Origin: Methylocystis sp. ATCC 49242
Lineage (GTDB): Bacteria; Pseudomonadota; Alphaproteobacteria; Rhizobiales; Beijerinckiaceae
Length of the DNA: 64,000 bases
Direction: 5' to 3'
NCBI RefSeq assembly: GCF_000188155.2
Contig: NZ_KE124774.1
Coordinates: forward strand, 2,300,356 to 2,364,355
The translations under genes and the position numbers were made by a program. The notes beneath the pieces are model-generated. The model was not told the origin of the DNA. It did not search any database and saw nothing but the letters and a program-made list of their open reading frames with translations. This document shows positions 16,211-25,990 of this stretch, one piece after another. Numbering within the stretch: position 1 is the stretch's first letter; each line of letters starts with the position of its first letter.

Positions 16211-17521
16211 TCAGTTCTCTTCGTCTTCACGCGGCAGCAGAGGCTCGCTGCGCACCTGCCTCGGCGCAGCGGCCTGCTGCGCGGCTGGCGGCGGGGTCAT
16301 TTCCGCCGCGCGGGAGACGCCGAGCCCGTCGCGCTGATAGATATCGTCGCGGAATTGCGTAACGCCGTCCGGCGCGCCCCAGGCGGTGACGTAAACCCAA
16401 TAGACCGGCACCGGCGGGGTGATCTTCACATCGACGCGCTCGCCCGAGGCGATCACCTGATCGATATGGTCGCGGTCCCAGCCGGGGGTCTCGCGCAGCA
16501 GGAACGCCACATAGTCGCGCACGTTCTGCAGACGGATGCAGCCCGAGGAGACGAAGCGGAAGTCGTCGCCGAAGACGCCCTTGGCCGGCGTGTCGTGCAT
16601 GTAGACGCCGTAAGGATTCGCGATGTCGATGCGCACCACGCCCAGCGAGTTGAAGTCTCCGCCGATGTCCTGGCGGAACTTGTAATTGAGCGCGTCGAGC
16701 GAACGCCAGTTGATCTGCTCGGGCTGCAGCTCCTGGCCTTCCTTGTTGTAGACGCGGATGTGGTTGTCGTGCAGGTAGTTCGGATCCGCCTGCATCTTCG
16801 GGATCAGATCCTTGCGGATGACCGAGGCCGGAACGGTCCAGAACGGATTGAAGTTGACCTGGATCGCCTTGGTCTGCATCACCGGGGACTGTCGGTCGAT
16901 CTTGCCGACGCCGGCGATGTGATGGGTCACGACCTGACCGTTCTCCACGGTCTCGACGGTGGCCGCCGGTATGTTCGCCGTGACATATCGGTTGCCCAGA
17001 TCGCGCGAGAAGCTGCGCAGCCGCACGAGATTGGTCTCGAGCTGGCGCAGGCGCGTTTCCGCCGGCACATTCAGCGCCGCGAAAGTCTGCTGGTTGACGA
17101 CGCCGGTTTCGATGATGCCGTGGCGGGCCTGAAAACGGCGCACCGCCGCTTCGACATAGGAATCGAAAATCGGGCTCGTGCCGGTCTCGTGACCGATGTC
17201 GCCGGAGACGATCAGGCGTTTGCGCAACGTCGAAACGGCGGGGCTGCTGACGCCGAGCCGCAGCTGATGGCCCGCGGGCACCTGCGGCCAGCCGCCATTG
17301 GCGACGATCTCGCGGAATTGTTCGATCGCGGCCTCCGTCGCCGCGACGGTCTGTGTGGACAGGATCGGCGTCGTCGAGCGGGAAACGGTCAGACGCGCGT
17401 CGGCGTCGTAGCGCTGCGCCCATTCCGCCTGCCCGTCATAGTCGGAGCCGGCGAAAGCCGGCGCGCCGGCCGCCAATGAAAGGCCGAGAGAAAGCTGGAA
17501 AATCGCTAGTTTGCGCACCAA
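16211..17521 (-). CDS. L,D-transpeptidase, YcbB-like
   Basis: 436-residue periplasmic enzyme making or modifying 3-3 cross-links or protein attachments in peptidoglycan. Order: signal peptide (1-24), a helical N-terminal region, a peptidoglycan-binding domain (about 95-150, VEAAVRRFQARHG), and a YkuD catalytic domain with MHDTP...SSGCIRL carrying the catalytic His and Cys. An acidic, Ala/Pro-rich tail follows. It converges on the secreted protein gene 37 bp away. Confidence 0.92.
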   Translation of the reverse strand: MVRKLAIFQLSLGLSLAAGAPAFAGSDYDGQAEWAQRYDADARLTVSRSTTPILSTQTVAATEAAIEQFREIVANGGWPQVPAGHQLRLGVSSPAVSTLRKRLIVSGDIGHETGTSPIFDSYVEAAVRRFQARHGIIETGVVNQQTFAALNVPAETRLRQLETNLVRLRSFSRDLGNRYVTANIPAATVETVENGQVVTHHIAGVGKIDRQSPVMQTKAIQVNFNPFWTVPASVIRKDLIPKMQADPNYLHDNHIRVYNKEGQELQPEQINWRSLDALNYKFRQDIGGDFNSLGVVRIDIANPYGVYMHDTPAKGVFGDDFRFVSSGCIRLQNVRDYVAFLLRETPGWDRDHIDQVIASGERVDVKITPPVPVYWVYVTAWGAPDGVTQFRDDIYQRDGLGVSRAAEMTPPPAAQQAAAPRQVRSEPLLPREDEEN

Positions 17522-17740
17522 TCGCTCCAGTCGCAGTCGAGTCGCCGGCGATGTCGCGGCGGGAAAACGGAAAGCGGCGCCGGCCCACGGCCGCGCCGGC
17601 TTTCAATTCACTTGAGCATCTTTAAAGTTAACAAGGCGCGAATAGTCCGGCGATTTTGTGTCTGTACTCGCCGGTTTCCGTCCGAGCCGGCGCCCGAAGA
17701 CGCTCGAAACCGGGTCAAAGACCGATATTTTGCTGTCTCT

Positions 17741-18304
17741 TCAAGCCTTTAGCGCCACCGGTTCATCGACCGGCGAAAGCTCGACGCCAACGTCGTAGAA
17801 GGAGCGGCGGGCGAGGTGCAGCCGCCCGGCGAGGAGGCCGGTCGGGAACTGTCGCAGCACGAGATTATAGTCCTTTACCGCCAGATTCAGGCGCCGGCGC
17901 GCCGCGGCCAGCTCGGACTCGGCGTGGGCGATCCGCCTGCAGAACGCGTCGAACTCGCGGGAGTTTTGCAATATCGGAGAAGACTCAGCGATGATCAGCA
18001 GTCGGCGCACGCCTTCGCCCAGCGTCGTCTCCGCGAGAATCTGGGCTTGCGGCGTCGTTGCGCGCAGCGCGGCGGCCCGGGCCTTCAAGACGAAATCGAA
18101 TGTGTCGCGCTCATCCTGCGTGAAGGCGCGCACGGCGTTGAAGAGGTCCGGCAGAAGCGCGTGACGCGCCCTGAACTGGCTGTCGATGTCGGCCGCCGCC
18201 TGATCGCAAAGCGCTTCGAGCGCCCTGAGACGGCGGTAGGCGACCAGCGCAAAGCCTGCGGCGCCGGCAAGGCCCGCAAGTGTGATCCAGGACAAAAACG
18301 CCAT
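17741..18304 (-). CDS. LemA family protein
   Basis: 187-residue protein with one N-terminal membrane helix (residues ~4-22) and a cytosolic or periplasmic helical bundle. The LemA pattern is visible: RRLRALEALCDQA, RHALLPDLFNAV and, late, RRLNLAVKDYNLVLRQFP. LemA proteins often associate with membrane proteases such as HtpX, but none is adjacent here. Unknown function in this context. Confidence 0.82.
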   Translation of the reverse strand: MAFLSWITLAGLAGAAGFALVAYRRLRALEALCDQAAADIDSQFRARHALLPDLFNAVRAFTQDERDTFDFVLKARAAALRATTPQAQILAETTLGEGVRRLLIIAESSPILQNSREFDAFCRRIAHAESELAAARRRLNLAVKDYNLVLRQFPTGLLAGRLHLARRSFYDVGVELSPVDEPVALKA

Positions 18305-18415
18305 GAGCGGGCCCCCTCCCCCAGCCGCAGTCTCCTGCCTGGATTTCTAGAGAGCGCAATCAAAAGATAGCGTTAGGAAACGCAGTTAGCGATTGGTAAA
18401 CACGTCTTTCGCGCT

Positions 18416-19153
18416 CTACCCCGCCCGCGTCCACCCGTCCATGCCGAGCCGCTCCTGGGGCAGGAAGCGCGCCTTGTAGGCCATCTTGCGAGAACCCTCG
18501 ACCCAATAGCCGAGATAGAGGTGCGGGAGGCCCGCGGCCCGCGCCCGCGCGATGTGGTCGATGATCATGAAGGAGCCGAGCGAGCGTTCTTCGAAATCGG
18601 GCTCGTAGAACGAGTAGACCATGGACAGGCCGTCGCCGAGCCGATCGGTGAGGCAGCAGGCGACCAGCCGGTCAGCGTCGCCGCCGGGCGCGTCGTGCGC
18701 GAGGCGATACTCGATCAGCCGCGTGTCCACATGGCTGTCCTCGACCATCATCTGGTAATCGACCATGCTCATGTCCGCCATGCCGCCGTCCGAGTGGCGC
18801 GCGCCGACATAGCGCCGGAAGAGCGCGTATTGCTCGGGCGTCGCGCGCGCCGGCCGGCCCTCGCCGACGACGTCCATGTTGCGGCGCATGATCCGCCGAT
18901 GGCCGCGCGAGGGGATGAATTCGTCGATCTTCACGCGCACGGACACGCAGGCGCGGCAATTCTCGCAGGCCGGGCGATAGGCGATGGTCTGTGACCGGCG
19001 AAAGCCGGATTGCGTAAGCGTATCGTTGAGCCCCGGAGCCCGCAGGCCGATGAGGTGGGTGAACACCTTTCGCTCGGCGCGGCCCGGCAGGTAAGGGCAC
19101 GGCGCCGGCGAGGTGAGATAGAACTGGGGCGCGTCGCGAGGTTCCTTCGTCAC
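18416..19153 (-). CDS. bpt: Aspartate/glutamate leucyltransferase (Leu/Phe-tRNA-protein transferase family)
   Basis: 245-residue cytosolic enzyme that transfers leucine from Leu-tRNA to N-terminal Asp/Glu, marking proteins for ClpAP (N-degron pathway). Typical features are [16 protein letters not shown] near the N-terminus, the cysteine-rich [15 protein letters not shown], and C-terminal [15 protein letters not shown] with RFLPQE. The start is GTG with a GAGACGAG upstream; no ATG lies in a better position. Sequence length matches Bpt. Confidence 0.92.
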   Translation of the reverse strand: MTKEPRDAPQFYLTSPAPCPYLPGRAERKVFTHLIGLRAPGLNDTLTQSGFRRSQTIAYRPACENCRACVSVRVKIDEFIPSRGHRRIMRRNMDVVGEGRPARATPEQYALFRRYVGARHSDGGMADMSMVDYQMMVEDSHVDTRLIEYRLAHDAPGGDADRLVACCLTDRLGDGLSMVYSFYEPDFEERSLGSFMIIDHIARARAAGLPHLYLGYWVEGSRKMAYKARFLPQERLGMDGWTRAG

Positions 19154-19218
19154 GCTCGTCTCGATGATTGCTCGTCATTCAGCATAGGGCGGGAGAGCCT
19201 GCCGCGCCAATGCGTAAA

Positions 19219-19701
19219 TTACGCAGAACGCCTCAATACGATGACGTCGGCAAGCATATCGTGCAGGCACCGCTTGTCTCTCGCGACCAGCGAGACGAGG
19301 AACAGAGGCGGCAGCAGCCATGTGACATAGAACAGCACGGCGTGCACCGCCGCCTGCAGGAAGGGGACGGGCTCGCCCTGCATGGTTCGCATCTCGAGGT
19401 CCATGAAGGCCATGCCGGGAGTCGCCATGCGCCATCCCGAAACGGTCAGGCCGTTGTAGAAGAAAGCCACGACTGGAAAGAGCGGCGGCAGCAGAAAGGC
19501 CGACATTCCGGCGCTGAGGACGAAGAGCGCCACGAACAGCGCCGCCGACAGCCCCGACACCAGAATGAAGTCGAGGCAAACCGCGAAGATTCGGCGCGTT
19601 CGCACGCCCTCGAGCGCCTGCGGCGGAATATAGGGCGCGGCCGACGCTTCCCGCTCCGGGGCGCCTGTCGTGTAATCCTTGCGGAAATCGCCGTCGCTCA
19701 T
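19219..19701 (-). CDS. RDD family membrane protein
   Basis: 160-residue inner-membrane protein with three predicted helices: FAVCLDFILVSGLSAALFVA (~39-62), ~65-88, and AAVHAVLFYVTWLLPPLFL (~118-140). The family's Arg-Asp-Asp signature is only partly kept (TRRIFAVCLD and RCLHDMLADV). Transport roles have been proposed for RDD proteins, but nothing specific is visible here. It lies 65 nt upstream of, and in the same direction as, bpt. Confidence 0.8.
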   Translation of the reverse strand: MSDGDFRKDYTTGAPEREASAAPYIPPQALEGVRTRRIFAVCLDFILVSGLSAALFVALFVLSAGMSAFLLPPLFPVVAFFYNGLTVSGWRMATPGMAFMDLEMRTMQGEPVPFLQAAVHAVLFYVTWLLPPLFLVSLVARDKRCLHDMLADVIVLRRSA

Positions 19702-19876
19702 CGTCTCATCGCTCCTCGCGCCCGGTGGGCTTCGCGAAATGTCGGACGAAAGCGCCGCGCTTTCAAGGTGAGGCTCATGCGCGCCGGTCGCAATTTCATT
19801 CGCCGCCCTTATTTATAACCGGTAGAGCGGCGCCGGTCGGCGGACGGTCGGCGCGCCTGCGGTCAGGAGCCGACAT

Positions 19877-21100
19877 ATGCGGAACAGGGTGCGCGCGGCG
19901 GAAACCGGAATTGAAGAAAACGTCCCGCGACGCGGGGCCGGCGCGCTCGACGCCGCGAGCGCCGCCCGCCTCGACCGGCTGCATGACGAGCTTCAGGCCC
20001 GCGCCGCGACCATGATCGGCTATCCGACGAACTTCTGCTTCGACTATCCCGAGCTCGAACGCTTCCACGCCTTTTCGCTCAACAACGTCGGCGACCCGTT
20101 CGACGACAATCTCTACGGGCTCAATACGCATGAATTCGAGCGCGAGGTGATCGAGTTCTTCGCGCAGCTCTACCACATCCAGAAGCCCAATTACTGGGGT
20201 TACGTCACGAATGGCGGGACGGAGGGCAACATGTACGGCCTCTATCTCGCACGCGAGATTTGCCCCAATGGCGTCGTCTATTTTTCCGAGGACACGCATT
20301 ACAGCGTCATGAAGATCGTGCATGTGCTCAACATGAAGCACATCGTGCTGCGGTCGCAGGAGAACGGCGAGATGCGCTACGACGATCTTTCGGACATGCT
20401 GCGCTTCAACCGCGACAAGCCGGCGATCCTGCTCGCCAACATCGGCACGACGATGAAGGGCGCCATCGACGACCTTGGCAGAATCCGCGCCGCGCTTCAC
20501 GACAACGCGATCCACCACCATTACATTCATTGCGACGCCGCGCTGGCGGGCATGACGCTCCCCTTCATGAAGGACGCGCCGGCTTTCGACTTTGCGGCCG
20601 GAGCGGATTCGATCGCCGTGTCGGGCCATAAATTCATCGGAATGCCGACGCCTTCCGGCGTCGTCGTCGCGAGGCGCAACAATGTCGAGCGCGTGAAGTC
20701 GGCGATCGAATATATCGGCGCCTCTGACACGACAATTTCCGGCTCGCGCAACGGCCTGTCGACGCTGATGCTGTGGCGCGCGATACATGCGCTTGGCCGC
20801 AAGGGATTCGAGGCGCGCGTCAGGGCCTGCCTGGACCAGACGCAATATGCGCTCGCGCGGCTCGCCGGCGTCGGCTGGCCGGCTTGGGCCAATCGATGCT
20901 CCAATATCGTCGTGCTGAAACGCCCGCCGCAAGAAATCGTTCGCAAGTGGCAGCTCGCCGTCAAGGATGAGCTCGCCCACATAATCCTGATGCCGCATGT
21001 CGGCCCCGCCCAGATCGACGCCTTCGTCGATGACCTGAGCCGCGTCGCGCCGGCGCACGAACCACGCCGCGGACCGCAGGGGCGACGCCGGACGGCGTGA
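19877..21100 (+). CDS. hdc: Histidine decarboxylase, PLP-dependent (group II)
   Basis: 407-residue cytosolic enzyme converting histidine to histamine with pyridoxal phosphate. The Schiff-base lysine is in SGHKFIGMP (about residue 252); GTTMKGAIDDL and YIHCDAAL are cofactor-contact motifs, and GYVTNGGTEGNMYG is characteristic of bacterial PLP histidine decarboxylases. AGGAG lies 8 nt before the ATG. No siderophore NRPS or histamine transporter is adjacent, so its purpose here is open. A related amino-acid decarboxylase specificity cannot be excluded. Confidence 0.85.
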   Translation: MRNRVRAAETGIEENVPRRGAGALDAASAARLDRLHDELQARAATMIGYPTNFCFDYPELERFHAFSLNNVGDPFDDNLYGLNTHEFEREVIEFFAQLYHIQKPNYWGYVTNGGTEGNMYGLYLAREICPNGVVYFSEDTHYSVMKIVHVLNMKHIVLRSQENGEMRYDDLSDMLRFNRDKPAILLANIGTTMKGAIDDLGRIRAALHDNAIHHHYIHCDAALAGMTLPFMKDAPAFDFAAGADSIAVSGHKFIGMPTPSGVVVARRNNVERVKSAIEYIGASDTTISGSRNGLSTLMLWRAIHALGRKGFEARVRACLDQTQYALARLAGVGWPAWANRCSNIVVLKRPPQEIVRKWQLAVKDELAHIILMPHVGPAQIDAFVDDLSRVAPAHEPRRGPQGRRRTA

Positions 21101-21243
21101 GGATCGAGAGGAAAAATTCGAACGATCGAAGGACCGCCTGAACGCAGCTTCACACTTGTGTCGCTGTGACAAAAAACAGTTGCAGTTCGTTCTCGAATGC
21201 GTAAATCTGCTTTCATTGTCGCAACAATTTTTTAGAGACCGCC

Positions 21244-23859
21244 ATGTTCAAGACAATCCTTCTCTTTTCCGATGGAACCGGAAACAGCGCATCCTCGCCT
21301 TTCAAGACGAATGTTTTTCGTGTCTATGACTCGCTGGACATGTCGCCCGAGAAAGGCCAGATCGCCTATTACGACGATGGCGTCGGGTCCTCTTCGCACA
21401 AAATTCTCGCCGCGATTGGCGGCGCCTTTGGCGTGGGCCTGAAAAGAAACGTCCTCGATCTCTATAAATTTCTGACACGCCATTACGGCGATGCGCGTTC
21501 TGCGGGAGTGACGCCGACGATTGCCTGCTTCGGCTTCAGTCGTGGCGCCTTCACCATCCGCGTGCTTGTCGGACTCGTCCATTCACAGGGGCTTCCAATC
21601 CACGCCAAAAGCGAAGCGGAGCTGGATCGACTGGCCCGGCGCGCCTACAACGCCTATCGCAAGGAGAATTTCCGCACCGCCCTCAGAATTGAAACACCGC
21701 TTCGGGTGATACGCGACAAGATATACGATATTTTGGACCGCCGAAGATATGGCGCGACATACCAGGAAACAAAACGAGAGAATAATATAAAAATCGATTT
21801 TCTGGGGTTATGGGACACCGTGGGCGCTTACGGTATGCCGGTAGACGAATTGCGCATCGCAATCGACAGACTCATTTTTCCGATGACTTTCAGCAATTTC
21901 GATATTGCGCCGAATGTTGCTTGCGTCCGCCACGCACTCTCCATCGATGATGAAAGAAAGTCTTTCAGGCCAGTCCTCTTCGACGACGCCGTGGATCGCA
22001 GCAATTCCCGCCGCGCGCGGGAGGCGTGCGTCTCGAAGTTCCTGTCGGAAAACGGCGGCCAGGAGAGCGCCGAAGCGAGAGCAAGGGCGGAGGACGAGGC
22101 ATGGAGAACCGTCACCGAGCGATCTGTTCAATTATGGTTCCCCGGAGTGCACGCAAACGTCGGCGGCGGATACCCCAACGACACGATGTCCTTGTTGCCG
22201 TTGAAATGGATCATGCTCGAAGCGGGACAACATGGCGTTTGCTTCCGGCAACCGGTCATCGATGAAATCAACGCCAAATCGACCGCCTTTGGCCAGATCT
22301 ACGACTCACGCGCGGGCGTGGGCGTGCTCTATCGGTACAAGCCGCGCGATATCAACGAATTCATGCGCGAAAGCCGCAAGCGCGTCACCGAGGCGCTCAA
22401 AGCGGGCAAGGATGACGCGCTTCGTCCCGATGAAGTCGATTATCTGCCGCTCGTCCATGAAAGCGCGATCTTCCGCATGGCGGTCGATTTCGACGGTTAT
22501 GCGCCGATCGCGCTGCCGGAGGAGTGCGGCGTCGTCTCGGAACGAGGACGCATTCAGAAACTGGCGGATTATATCAATTCCGCGAAAGACCGCGCCGGCC
22601 GGTTCGCCCGCTCCGAATATGCCGACATAGAGGGGCGAATGGCGGCGATGGCGGCGGCAGTCGGCAGGCTGAAAACGCCGTCGCGCGACCAGTTGGAATG
22701 GATTGACTCTGCCGTGTGGTGGCGCGGAGTGTATTATGTTTGCACGGTCGTTTCGCTCTCCGTCCTGCTGACATTGCCTTTCGCCAAATTGTTCTCGGGG
22801 CTTGATTTGACCGCGGGAATCAGGGCCAGGCTCGCCGAAACGATCGGCGCGTATATTTCGCCGACGATAACTTCTGCAATCGATCGATATGTTGGCGACG
22901 CCGTCTCCCTGCTGAGCGGCGTGGTCGACTGGATCATGGACACAGCGGCAAAATTCGCCCCGCCTTTTTCGGAATACTGGCTCGACGCGTTTCGCGCGCA
23001 TCCGGTCGTGTTCGCCGGATGCATGCTGATCGGTCTCCTGTCATGGCGCAAAGGGGCCACGCTTAAGGGCGAGATTGCCGACAGATCACGTATCGCGTGG
23101 GGAATGATGGAGAGCCCCCAACTGCCCGGAACGCCCCTGCTGGAGCGCATTTCGAATTTACTCCGGAAATTTCCGGCGGTTCGCGCGATCAAGACCACGG
23201 TGTATCCGGCCCTCCCTTATGCCGTCGTGTTGGTGGGTGTGCTCCTGGCTGTTGTGATGGTCGACCATATGGTGTTTTTGGGCGAGTCATATTTCGGCGC
23301 CGTGTGTGAAGGCTCGGTCGACGCCAAGCGTCTTTCCACACCGACACAATTCGACTTTCCGATCGACGCCCCCTGCCATCGAAGCGCGCTGCTGCTGGAG
23401 AAGGGGCGAAGCTATGTGGCGCGCTTCGAGCTTTTGCAGCCCTGGACAGACGACTCTCACCCGGCGACTTCCGCCGGCCTGGACTTTTCGAATCTCGACG
23501 GCTCGGAAAAAATGAAATATCTCGCCGGGATCTTCTTTCGGCGAGAATGGTTGCAACCCTGGCTCAAAGCCATGATCCGGGTTGGCGAGAAGGGGGACGC
23601 GGAATTCGCTGTCGATGCGGACGCGTCTTCGACGGACGGCGCAGCAAAGCAGGAACTCTCCATAAAGTTCAAGGCGCCAAATGACGGCGAACTCTTCGTC
23701 TTCGTGAACGACGCCTACACCGGCTTTCTCCCCATCGCCTGGCTTACCGGGAAATATTCCTCTAATTCCGACAGCTCCTGGCGACATAGCTATGGCGACA
23801 ACAAAGGCGCCGCTCGTGTCACGGTGACGGCGCTCGGGCCGGAGGAAAGCGGGGATTAG
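21244..23859 (+). CDS. Membrane-associated DUF2235 alpha/beta-hydrolase-like protein
   Basis: 871-residue protein. Residues 1 to ~400 form a DUF2235 domain (the Tle1 phospholipase fold): FSDGTGN at 9-15, the GFSRGAF nucleophile elbow near 97-103, WDTVGA near 196 and WFPGVHANVGGGY near 299. Membrane helices occur around 495-515, 588-602 and 658-680. The ~160-residue C-terminal segment ends in a beta-sandwich-like pattern (LFVFVNDAY, then YGDNKGAARVTVT) resembling lectin or jelly-roll tails. Base composition is visibly more AT-rich than its neighbours, which suggests acquisition. No VgrG, adaptor or immunity gene is adjacent, so a secreted T6SS effector is not supported. Confidence 0.75.
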   Translation: MFKTILLFSDGTGNSASSPFKTNVFRVYDSLDMSPEKGQIAYYDDGVGSSSHKILAAIGGAFGVGLKRNVLDLYKFLTRHYGDARSAGVTPTIACFGFSRGAFTIRVLVGLVHSQGLPIHAKSEAELDRLARRAYNAYRKENFRTALRIETPLRVIRDKIYDILDRRRYGATYQETKRENNIKIDFLGLWDTVGAYGMPVDELRIAIDRLIFPMTFSNFDIAPNVACVRHALSIDDERKSFRPVLFDDAVDRSNSRRAREACVSKFLSENGGQESAEARARAEDEAWRTVTERSVQLWFPGVHANVGGGYPNDTMSLLPLKWIMLEAGQHGVCFRQPVIDEINAKSTAFGQIYDSRAGVGVLYRYKPRDINEFMRESRKRVTEALKAGKDDALRPDEVDYLPLVHESAIFRMAVDFDGYAPIALPEECGVVSERGRIQKLADYINSAKDRAGRFARSEYADIEGRMAAMAAAVGRLKTPSRDQLEWIDSAVWWRGVYYVCTVVSLSVLLTLPFAKLFSGLDLTAGIRARLAETIGAYISPTITSAIDRYVGDAVSLLSGVVDWIMDTAAKFAPPFSEYWLDAFRAHPVVFAGCMLIGLLSWRKGATLKGEIADRSRIAWGMMESPQLPGTPLLERISNLLRKFPAVRAIKTTVYPALPYAVVLVGVLLAVVMVDHMVFLGESYFGAVCEGSVDAKRLSTPTQFDFPIDAPCHRSALLLEKGRSYVARFELLQPWTDDSHPATSAGLDFSNLDGSEKMKYLAGIFFRREWLQPWLKAMIRVGEKGDAEFAVDADASSTDGAAKQELSIKFKAPNDGELFVFVNDAYTGFLPIAWLTGKYSSNSDSSWRHSYGDNKGAARVTVTALGPEESGD

Positions 23860-23967
23860 TCCCTGTTACCGCCTTGACGACGCCGTAAAACCTGTCGCAA
23901 GGCTCCGAGACACAGTCGGCCCGGCGTCCTCGCGCCCGGCCGGCGCAACCGTTTCGGGATAAATCTC

Positions 23968-24210
23968 ATGGACAGCAACGGCGTCGACGGCGGGCATCTG
24001 CGCGCCTTCATCGAGCGAATCGAAAAGCTCGAGGAGGAGAAGCGCGCCATCGCCGACGACATCAAGGATGTTTATGCGGAGGCCAAGGGCACGGGCTTCG
24101 ATGCGAAAATCATCCGCAAGATCGTCTCGCTGCGCAGGCAGGACAAGAGCAAGCGGCAGGAAGAGGAGGAAATCCTCGGTCTCTACCTCTCCGCGCTCGG
24201 CATGGAATAG
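23968..24210 (+). CDS. gapR: GapR family DNA-binding protein (DUF2312)
   Basis: 80-residue nucleoid-associated protein. The family binds overtwisted, AT-rich DNA ahead of replication and transcription forks and helps topoisomerases in alphaproteobacteria. Nearly all of it is conserved: a long coiled-coil helix ([21 protein letters not shown]), [11 protein letters not shown] and [12 protein letters not shown]. Length is as expected. It stands alone between the DUF2235 gene and the beta-barrel gene. Confidence 0.93.
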   Translation: MDSNGVDGGHLRAFIERIEKLEEEKRAIADDIKDVYAEAKGTGFDAKIIRKIVSLRRQDKSKRQEEEEILGLYLSALGME

Positions 24211-24305
24211 CTTACGGATAAGCTCTCGTTAACCATATTTCCCTAACGCTACGCTAGCGCCGCCAAGCTTCCGCTCGGACGACCGGCGCGCGGGCGAGGG
24301 AAGAC

Positions 24306-25956
24306 GTGCCGTCAGTCTATTCGGTGAGCCGCGTCGCTTGGGCTGCGCTTGGCGGCGCTCGCGGCGACGCCTGCGACCGGCCAGGCCCGCCCCACCGCCG
24401 CCGCCGCCCCGAAACGCCAGCCGACGCTGCCGCCCCTCTCGCAACCGGCGCCGCCGATGCGCCAGCTCGATCTCGAAATTCCGCCCGGACCCGCTCCTCT
24501 CATGCGCGGGATGCAGCCGGAGGCCGATCCGCGCCGCTCGGGGGCCGCCAATTACGGCGCGCCGGTCAAGCCGCAAAAGCTCCCCAAACCCTATCCGCCG
24601 AGGCGGATCGGCCTGCCGAAGCCCTTCGGCCCGCAGAATCCGCTGCCGCCGCTCGAACCCTACAAGACCTCGGCCATCGCCAAACGGGCGCTGAAGCTAC
24701 GCCCGACGACGCAGCCGCCGCTCCCCGCCCCGCCGCCGCCCGTGACGGTCGCCGTGGAGCCGACGATCAAGGTCAGGCCGAGGCCGAAGATGGAGGAAAA
24801 GCCGTATGACCCTGTCGGCGTCGGGATCGGCTCGCTGCGGCTCTTCCCTTACGTCGAGACCTCCGGCGGCTATGACGACAACCCCAATCGCCTCGCGCCG
24901 CAGTTCAATCCGCGTCCGTCGAAACTCTTTCGCGCCGAGGGCGGCTTCACGCTTCAGTCCCAGTGGGGGCGCCATAGCCTCGTCGCCGATATGCGCGGGG
25001 GCTATTCGGAATATTTCGATTATCCGCTGGCGAGCCGTCCGGACGCCGTCGGCTCGCTGACCGGCCGCTACGAATTGACTCGCGACACTTCGCTCGACCT
25101 GAAAGGCAGCCTGTCGCTCGACACGATCCGTCCCGGCGCGCCGGCGCTCTTTTCCGGCGTCCAGACCGTGCAGGTGGTCAACCGGCCGATCGTCTTCGGC
25201 GTGAGCGCGGCGCCGGGCGTCACGCACAGGTTCAATCGTCTCGAGGTTTCGCTGCGCGGAACGCTGGAGCGGGTCATGTACGACAACACCCGCTATTCAA
25301 ACGGCGACGTCCTCGATCTCGCGCGCACCAGCTACGACGGATATGGCGGCGGCGGCCGCGTCTCCTACGAAGTGTCGCCGGACCTCAAGCCTTTCGTGGA
25401 CGGGGCCTACAGCTGGCGCGTCCATGACCAGCCGACCGACTTCAACGGCTTCTACCGCGACAGCAACGGTTTCCTGCTGCGCGGCGGCGCCGCGTTCAAC
25501 GTTACGGAACTGGTGAAGGGCGAAGTCTCCGGCGGCTACGCCGAGCGCCATTACGCGGATTGGCGCCTGCCCCCGCTGCGCGGGCCGGTGATCGACGCCT
25601 CGCTGATCTACACGCCCTCCGCCCTGACGACGCTCACGCTGCGTGGCTCCACGACGCTGAACGAAACGACGCTCGCCAACGCCAGCGGCGTGCTGACGCA
25701 ATCGGTCAGCCTGCAGCTGTCGCATGATCTTCTGCGCAATCTCAACGTCTCGCTGCTGGCCTCCTACTACAACAACAACTATCAGGGCGCCGATGTGGTT
25801 GAACGCGGCGGCAGTATTGGCGTCAAACTGGACTACAAGATCACGCGCTCGATTTCACTGCGCGGAAGTTATATGCACGAGTTGCTCGACAGCAGCTTCC
25901 CCAACGCCGACTATACGGCGAACGTCTATCTCGTGGGCCTGAGGTTCCAGCTTTGA
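24306..25956 (+). pseudogene. Outer-membrane beta-barrel (BBP2-like) protein, frameshifted in the signal peptide
   Basis: The long frame (about 24349-25956, ~535 codons) encodes a Pro-rich periplasmic segment followed by a ~380-residue beta-barrel with alternating aromatic strands and a C-terminal aromatic strand (LRFQL). It is typical of beta-barrel porin-2 proteins in exopolysaccharide loci. In that frame no good start exists (only TTG 24349) and the leader is too short. A GTG at 24306 with GAGGGA 6 nt upstream opens frame 3; deleting one G at about 24351-24355 joins it to the long frame and restores a perfect signal peptide (WAALAALAATPATGQA). So this is either a 1-nt frameshift or a sequence error; the rest of the gene is intact. 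Confidence 0.65.
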
Positions 25957-25990
25957 TCATGCGTATGCGTTCCCGGGAGGGCTCGCGCCG

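Noticed and set aside
21244-23859. Type VI secretion effector
   Set aside because: No VgrG, PAAR, adaptor or immunity gene adjacent, and membrane helices are present in the protein.
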